Assembly (NCBI GenBank): GCA_036732565.1
Contig: DAINCF010000251.1
Location: 1-10,117, forward strand
From: JAIVJN01 sp036732565
Lineage (GTDB): Bacteria; Acidobacteriota; Vicinamibacteria; Vicinamibacterales; UBA2999
Direction: 5' to 3'
DNA length: 10,117 nt
Shown: piece by piece, positions 6,558 to 10,117 of the stretch
Numbering within the stretch: the stretch's first letter is position 1
How the letters are laid out: each line of letters starts with the position of its first letter
Notes under the pieces: model-generated
The model's input: only the letters and a program-made list of their open reading frames with translations
Databases searched by the model: none
Told to the model about the DNA's origin: nothing
Program-made: the position numbers and the translations under genes

Positions 6558-7904
6558 CTATGGGCGACGCGGCCACACTGGCGGTGTCGGTGGTGTCGGT
6601 GGTGTGGGTGGAAGCGGAGGCATCGGCGCGAGCTCCGGCAGCTCCGGCACATGCTCGAGCGAGTGCTCGATGGCGTCGTGCATCGCGTCGAAGTTGAAGT
6701 CGAAGTCGAAGTCCATCCTCTCGACTTCTTTCGTCGCCTTCTCGATCTCCTTCGTCATTGTCTCGACATCGATCTCCAGTGCTTCTCGCAGCTCCTCAGC
6801 GTCGACCAGGCCCTTCGGCGGCTTGGGCGGGGTCGGCGGTTTGGGCGGGGTTGGCGGTGTCGGTGGCTGCCCCTGCCGGCGACGCTCGCGCTCCTCGTCG
6901 CGCGAGATCACAGTGCCTCGCGCCAGGTGGATGTCGCCGTTGAACGACTGCAGCTCGATGCGCGCGCTCCCGCCGCCGAGCGTGAAGTTGAAGCGCTTGC
7001 TGCCGCGATTGGGCGACTGTCCGTCGGGCAATTGAATGGGGAAGTCGGCACTGAAGTCGCCCTGGAACGTGCGCACGAACACGATGGCATTGGCCACACC
7101 GCCGAGTCCCACGCGGATGTCGCCGCTGTGGGTCGACAGCTTGTAGATACCCTTCTCGCGGACCGTCCCGTTGAACGTCAGGTCGCCGTTGACCGTCGAC
7201 ACTTCCAGATTCGAGGTTTGCGCATTGTCGATGAAGATGTCGCCGTTGGTCGTGTCGACGATGACTTCGCCCTGAGTGTTCGACAAGCGAATGCCTTCGT
7301 TGACGCCCGTGGCCTGCACGCGGCCCGTTGTCTTCTCGACGGTGATGCGCCCTTCGACCGACCGCAGCGATACCGCCCCGGAGCCGCCGCTCAGGCGGAT
7401 GCTGCCGCCGACCGTTTCCACGGTCACCTCCGCGGCTGTGCCCGACACGTCCGCCTCGAGATACGTGCCCGAGAGGTTGACCGGCATCCACGAGGGCACG
7501 GTGATTCGATAGTCGACGAGCCCGGTCGGGGCCCGGCTGCGGCCGGGGCGTGACTCGGACTCGACCGGCGCGCGTGCGCTCTGAATCCGCATCACCGAGT
7601 CGGCGGTCTGGACGTCGATCTTCTCCCGCGTCGAGTGATTAGCCTGCACCCGAACCGCGCTGCGATCCCACGTCGTCACCACCACCTCGCCGGCGTTGTT
7701 GGTGACGACCAGGCGCGTACCCTTGGTGACGTCGACGGTCTGATCCGTGCGCGGCGTGCCTTCAGGCGCACCCGGTCGAGCCTGAATCGGCGGCGGCTGC
7801 TGCGCCTCGCTCGCCGCCGGCGCTTTGTCTTGCGCCCGCGCCGCAACCGGGCTCAGTACGAACGCCAACGCCGCTGGAATGAATAGTGAACGCGTGAGAG
7901 TCAT
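6558..7904 (-). CDS. Secreted DUF4097-family beta-helix protein with proline-rich and DF-repeat tail
   Basis: A 448-residue protein. Residues 1-24 form a signal peptide (MTLTRS, hydrophobic core, cleavage ARA|Q). Residues about 55-330 are a DUF4097-type repeat domain of short beta-strands, with recurring turns such as NNAGEVVV, TVNGDLTF, THSGDIRV and SFNGDIHL, as in putative adhesins found beside ECF sigma factors. The tail is unusual: a PPTPPTPPKPPTPPKPP linker (347-363), a charged helix (about 367-397), alternating DFDFDFNFD (398-406), a His/Glu-rich stretch and a second PPTPPTPPTPP run (432-442) before the end. The ATG at 7904 lies 5 nt after the anti-sigma stop; the frame remains open far upstream through the anti-sigma gene, but only this start gives a signal peptide. 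Its role in envelope stress sensing or response is inferred from neighbours. Confidence 0.88.
   Translation of the reverse strand: MTLTRSLFIPAALAFVLSPVAARAQDKAPAASEAQQPPPIQARPGAPEGTPRTDQTVDVTKGTRLVVTNNAGEVVVTTWDRSAVRVQANHSTREKIDVQTADSVMRIQSARAPVESESRPGRSRAPTGLVDYRITVPSWMPVNLSGTYLEADVSGTAAEVTVETVGGSIRLSGGSGAVSLRSVEGRITVEKTTGRVQATGVNEGIRLSNTQGEVIVDTTNGDIFIDNAQTSNLEVSTVNGDLTFNGTVREKGIYKLSTHSGDIRVGLGGVANAIVFVRTFQGDFSADFPIQLPDGQSPNRGSKRFNFTLGGGSARIELQSFNGDIHLARGTVISRDEERERRRQGQPPTPPTPPKPPTPPKPPKGLVDAEELREALEIDVETMTKEIEKATKEVERMDFDFDFNFDAMHDAIEHSLEHVPELPELAPMPPLPPTPPTPPTPPVWPRRP
6579..6611 (-). repeat. In-gene tandem nonamers encoding the C-terminal PPT repeats
   Basis: Near-identical 9-nt units (minus strand CCACCGACA and variants) encode the PPT triplets at residues 432-442 of the DUF4097 protein. 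Such tracts can change length by slippage without shifting the frame. A related proline tract lies at 6813-6866. Confidence 0.8.
6813..6866 (-). repeat. In-gene proline-rich repeat (PPT/PPK units)
   Basis: The minus-strand sequence encodes residues 347-364 of the DUF4097 protein as PPT and PPK triplets. It forms a stiff linker between the beta-helix domain and the charged C-terminal helix. The units resemble those at 6579-6611, so the two tracts may share an origin by duplication. Confidence 0.75.
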
Positions 7905-7909
7905 CGGCC

Positions 7910-8668
7910 TCAGTCGCCTCCCTCGGTCAGCAGCGCTGCGCGCCGCAGGAGCTCGAGCTTGCGTTGTCTCGCATCCGCGAGGTGCGAGTTCAGAAATGGA
8001 TTGGCCGGGTCGGCTTCCAGCGCCTGCCGGCTCTGACGAATGGCTTCGTCGATCGCCTGGAGATTCCGCTCGAGCACTCGCACGGTGCGCGGATCCAGCA
8101 TGTCGCGCTGCTCCTCGAGGATGTGCTCCAGATCGGCGATCGCGGCATCGAACTGCGCGTCGGCGAAGTTGGCGAGCTTGACCTCGGGCGACACCGGCGC
8201 AAACGCCTCGCTGACGGCGAATACCATCGGCTCGCTCGGCAGGTTCGACGAAACCGGGCGCTTCGCCACGACCCACGACACCCCCGCGGACACGGCGATC
8301 AACACCGACGCGGCCAGGGCGAGCTGCGCCAGGCTGAACGAAATGCGCCGCGCCTCCAGCCTGCGCTCCGCCCCGGACACCACCCCGTCGCGCACACTCC
8401 GCGCGTCGGGGACCCCGGGCTGACGGAACTCGACGACACGCGTCTGTCCATCGGGCGCGTCGAGTCGAGAGGCGATGCCCGGCCACAGCTCCGCCGCTGG
8501 GCGCCGCTCGGGATCCTGACGCGCGACCGTCACCACCGACTGCAGCTCCGCGAGCACCATGCGGCACTCCGCACAGACACCCACGTGCGCCTCGCAGGCC
8601 GCTCGCTCGTCCGGCGTGAGATCGCCGTCGATATAGTCCGACAGTCGATCGATCCAATGCTCGCTCAC
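7910..8668 (-). CDS. Zinc-finger (zf-HC2) membrane anti-sigma factor
   Basis: A 252-residue anti-sigma factor for the adjacent ECF sigma. The N-terminal zinc domain has the ZAS signature His28-x3-Cys32-x2-Cys35, with an additional Cys25, within a helical domain starting MSEHWIDRLSDYIDGDLTPDE. A cytoplasmic linker is followed by one membrane segment (about 112-134). The extracytoplasmic part (about 140-252) is mostly helical, charged and coiled-coil-like, with a motif near 205-245 (IRQSRQALEADPANPFLNSH) recalling a TPR-type helix pair. It may be the sensor. The start is GTG at 8668, overlapping the sigma stop as GTGA; GAGGAG upstream gives a good ribosome binding site. Overlap with its sigma gene and the 5-nt gap to the DUF4097 gene point to one transcript. 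Confidence 0.92.
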   Translation of the reverse strand: MSEHWIDRLSDYIDGDLTPDERAACEAHVGVCAECRMVLAELQSVVTVARQDPERRPAAELWPGIASRLDAPDGQTRVVEFRQPGVPDARSVRDGVVSGAERRLEARRISFSLAQLALAASVLIAVSAGVSWVVAKRPVSSNLPSEPMVFAVSEAFAPVSPEVKLANFADAQFDAAIADLEHILEEQRDMLDPRTVRVLERNLQAIDEAIRQSRQALEADPANPFLNSHLADARQRKLELLRRAALLTEGGD

Positions 8669-9201
8669 GATTCCGCTCTCCTCTTACCCAGAAACCCGCG
8701 CAGCGTCATCCGCGCTCTATGCAACTGGGATTTCGACGTACCCACCGAGACGCCCAAGATCTCGCCGATTTCCTCGTGCCGGTACCCTTCGACGTCGTGC
8801 AGCACGAACACCGTGCGTGCCCCGGGCGGCAGATGCGAGACCGCCTGCTCGAGATCGAGGCCGAGGTCGTGGCGCGACTGCCCGGCCGCGCCGGCCATCC
8901 GCTCCAGCACGGCCTCGCCGTCGTCCATGAAGCGGTTGCGCATCGTGCCCAGCGTCCGGAACCGCTCCACGATCACGTTGACGGCCAGCCGGTGCAGCCA
9001 CGTGCCGAACGACGATTCGCCCCGGAACGTGCCCAGCTTCTGCCAGACCCGGACGAAGACGTCCTGCGTCAGCTCGTCGGCGGCATCCGACCCAGCCATT
9101 CGACGTGCGAGGTTGTGCACGCGCGAGGAATGCGCGTGATAGACCCGCTCGAATGCGGCCGTATCTCCTTGAGCTGCAAGGACGACGTCGTCCACCGGCA
9201 T
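8665..9201 (-). CDS. ECF-family RNA polymerase sigma factor
   Basis: A 178-residue sigma factor with only regions 2 and 4, as in extracytoplasmic-function sigmas. Region 2 (about 16-84) includes the polymerase- and -10-binding stretch ADELTQDVFVRVWQKLGTF followed by FGTWLHRLAVN. A variable linker (85-116) leads to region 4 (about 117-168), with LPPGARTVFVLHDVEGYRHE and the helix-turn-helix IGEILGVSVGTSKSQLHRAR that reads the -35 element. It would be held inactive by the zinc-finger anti-sigma encoded immediately downstream with a 4-nt overlap. Autoregulation is common in this family, but I found no convincing ECF-type promoter in the 121-nt upstream gap, which is largely palindromes. The ATG at 9201 has no clear Shine-Dalgarno sequence. 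Confidence 0.95.
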   Translation of the reverse strand: MPVDDVVLAAQGDTAAFERVYHAHSSRVHNLARRMAGSDAADELTQDVFVRVWQKLGTFRGESSFGTWLHRLAVNVIVERFRTLGTMRNRFMDDGEAVLERMAGAAGQSRHDLGLDLEQAVSHLPPGARTVFVLHDVEGYRHEEIGEILGVSVGTSKSQLHRARMTLRGFLGKRRAES

Positions 9202-9249
9202 CAGATTGGATGGGTAGGACAGGCTGGGGGTTGGAAGTGGACGGTCAAG

Positions 9250-9277
9250 GTAGGGGCGGCTCGCGAGCCGCCCCTAC
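9250..9277. repeat. 28-bp perfect palindrome, copy 3, with a paired base change
   Basis: The half-site here is GTAGGGGCGGCTCG. It differs from copies 1 and 2 by T to C in one arm and the matching A to G in the other, so the palindrome remains perfect. It lies 48 nt upstream of the sigma-factor start codon, in the gap after lemA. Confidence 0.95.
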
Positions 9278-9285
9278 GACCCTGC

Positions 9286-9319
9286 TCCGCCTGAAGGCGG
9301 ACCCCACGTCCGTTCGTGG
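9286..9319. repeat. Two adjacent small hairpins after the LemA gene
   Basis: TCCGCCT-GA-AGGCGGA (9286-9301) and CCACG-TCCGTT-CGTGG (9304-9319) are separate stem-loops. The second begins 3 nt beyond the LemA stop codon on the minus strand. With the palindrome at 9250-9277 they make three consecutive dyads. They could protect the LemA mRNA end or end transcription, but no T-tract is present. Confidence 0.6.
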
Positions 9320-9322
9320 CTC

Positions 9323-9898
9323 TTAGGACGGCTTCCGGGTGAAGTCGACCTTGGGCGCCTGTTTGGCGGCGTCGGGCGCCTCGAACAGCGGGTATTCCTT
9401 GAAGCCGAAGATGCCAGCGGTGATGTTGGCCGGGAACTGCCGCCGGGCCGTGTTGTACGACTGCACCGTCTCGTTGTAGCGCATCCGTTCCACGGAGAGC
9501 CGGTTTTCGGTCCCGGCGAGCTCGTCCATCAGTCGCGCGAAGGTCTGGTTCGACTTGAGCTCCGGGTAGTTCTCGACGACGACGAGCAGTCGTGCCAGCG
9601 CCGAGGACTGCTCGTTGGCCGCGGCAATGCGCTGCTCCGGCGTCGTGGCGCCGGCGAGCTTGGCCCGCGATTCGGCGATCTGTCCGAATACGTCGCGCTC
9701 CTGCTGCGCGAAGCCCTTGGCCGTCTCGACGAGGTTGGGGATGAGATCGTTACGACGCTGGAGCTGATTCTCCACCTGTGCCCACTGAGTCTTGATCGCT
9801 TCCTCTTGACCGACGAAGCGGTTGTACGAGCAGCCGGAGACCGCGACGCTGGCCAGGATCGCCAACGCCAGGGCCAGATGTCGATTGACGCGAATCAT
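9323..9898 (-). CDS. lemA: LemA family lipoprotein
   Basis: A 191-residue LemA protein. The N-terminus (MIRVNRHLAL, hydrophobic core) ends in the lipobox V20-S21-G22-C23, so it is predicted to be a lipoprotein rather than the usual simple membrane-anchored form. The family core follows at once: YNRFVGQEEAIKTQWAQVEN, QRRNDLIPNLVETAKGFA, then a long antiparallel helical bundle with VVVENYPELKSNQTF and ENRLSVERMRYNETVQSYN, and the conserved end FPANITAGIFGFKEYPLF. Length matches the family. ATG at 9898 is preceded by GGTGGAGG at a 5-nt spacing, which favours it over an in-frame GTG at 9910 that would overlap that site. LemA is commonly encoded next to TPM-domain proteins, as here. Its biochemical role is not established. 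Confidence 0.95.
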   Translation of the reverse strand: MIRVNRHLALALAILASVAVSGCSYNRFVGQEEAIKTQWAQVENQLQRRNDLIPNLVETAKGFAQQERDVFGQIAESRAKLAGATTPEQRIAAANEQSSALARLLVVVENYPELKSNQTFARLMDELAGTENRLSVERMRYNETVQSYNTARRQFPANITAGIFGFKEYPLFEAPDAAKQAPKVDFTRKPS

Positions 9899-9949
9899 TG
9901 AAGCCTCCACCAGACTGTCGCCTTCCGCTTTCGGTCCTCAGCTTACGGC

Positions 9950-9985
9950 GACCAGCTTCGCTGGTCCAGCCGCGCGAACGCGCGG
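9950..9985. repeat. Two tandem hairpins between the TPM and LemA genes
   Basis: GACCAGC-TTC-GCTGGTC (9950-9966) and CCGCGCG-AA-CGCGCGG (9970-9985) are perfect 7-bp stems separated by 3 nt, within the 122-nt gap between the TPM-protein stop and the LemA start. They could stabilise or split the transcript of this pair, or be remnants of a dispersed repeat. There is no T-tract. Confidence 0.65.
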
Positions 9986-10020
9986 CGCCGAGAGCCGATA
10001 GCCATGAGCCGCCACGGTTC

Positions 10021-10117
10021 CTACCAGCTTGCTCCACCACCGCCGCCGCCCGAGCGGCCGCCGCCAAACCCTCCGAACCCGCCACCGAAGCCGCCACCGC
10101 CGCCCCAGCCACCGCCG
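10021..10117 (-). CDS. TPM-domain (YgcG-like) protein, glycine-rich C-terminal fragment only
   Basis: The last 31 codons of a gene entering from the right edge, ending with TAG at 10021-10023. The tail is composed of Gly with interspersed Trp, Phe, Arg and Ser (GGGWGGGGGFGGGFGGFGGG, then RSGGGG and ending ASW). This glycine-rich end after a membrane anchor is typical of TPM-domain (DUF477/YgcG) proteins, which are often encoded beside LemA. The catalytic-like TPM domain itself lies outside the window, so the call rests on the tail and on the neighbouring LemA gene. Confidence 0.75.
   Translation of the reverse strand, partial: GGGWGGGGGFGGGFGGFGGGRSGGGGGGASW

Noticed and set aside
7905..8657. 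An upstream extension of the DUF4097 frame through the anti-sigma gene
   Set aside because: The extension is a shadow of the anti-sigma gene; ATG at 7904 gives a proper signal peptide and close operon spacing.
7964..9139. A 391-codon plus-strand frame opposite sigma and anti-sigma genes
   Set aside because: It spans two genes with strong family motifs on the minus strand and has biased composition without motifs.
9243..9248. A minus-strand TTGACC considered as a -35 promoter element for the sigma gene
   Set aside because: No acceptable -10 sequence lies at 16-18 nt spacing, and ECF-type promoter motifs are not evident.
9899..9910. In-frame GTG at 9910 as the LemA start
   Set aside because: It would overlap the GGTGGAGG ribosome binding site that is well placed for ATG at 9898.

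Overview
The window is GC-rich and every gene I can support lies on the minus strand. Gene content suggests a heterotrophic soil-type Acidobacteriota, perhaps Vicinamibacteria-like: a very long secreted Asp-box beta-propeller protein, an ECF sigma / zinc-finger anti-sigma / DUF4097 set, a LemA-TPM pair, and abundant short palindromic repeats between and inside genes. This placement is inference; no marker gene such as rRNA is present.

In transcription order (right to left): the glycine-rich tail of a TPM-domain (YgcG-like) protein enters at the right edge (10021-10117). It is followed by a LemA lipoprotein (9323-9898), the usual partner of that family. After a repeat-filled gap comes a tight stress-response set: ECF sigma factor (8665-9201), membrane anti-sigma factor (7910-8668, start overlapping the sigma stop by 4 nt) and a secreted DUF4097 protein (6558-7904, 5 nt further on) with an unusual proline/DFDFDF tail. 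A 62-nt gap with a perfect palindrome separates these from a DinB-family metal-binding protein (5983-6495) and a polytopic membrane protein (4439-5986), which overlap by 4 nt. A gap with nested inverted repeats precedes a Tat-exported class V aminotransferase (2958-4247). A second long inverted-repeat element precedes a very large secreted BNR/sortilin-like propeller (1-2818), whose C-terminus runs off the left edge.

The sigma, anti-sigma and DUF4097 genes probably form one envelope-stress regulon, with sigma activity held by the anti-sigma at the membrane. Most other genes encode exported or membrane proteins, so the region is dominated by cell-envelope and secreted functions.

I see no phage, plasmid, CRISPR, defence or biosynthetic system. 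The least ordinary content is the repeats: three copies of a perfect 28-bp palindrome, one carrying a paired (compensatory) change and one lying in frame inside the membrane-protein gene where it encodes ten residues; a near-perfect 29/30-bp inverted repeat; and a nested inverted-repeat element with tandem octamers. The strongest hypothesis for something undescribed is a REP/MITE-like palindrome family that can be carried inside genes.
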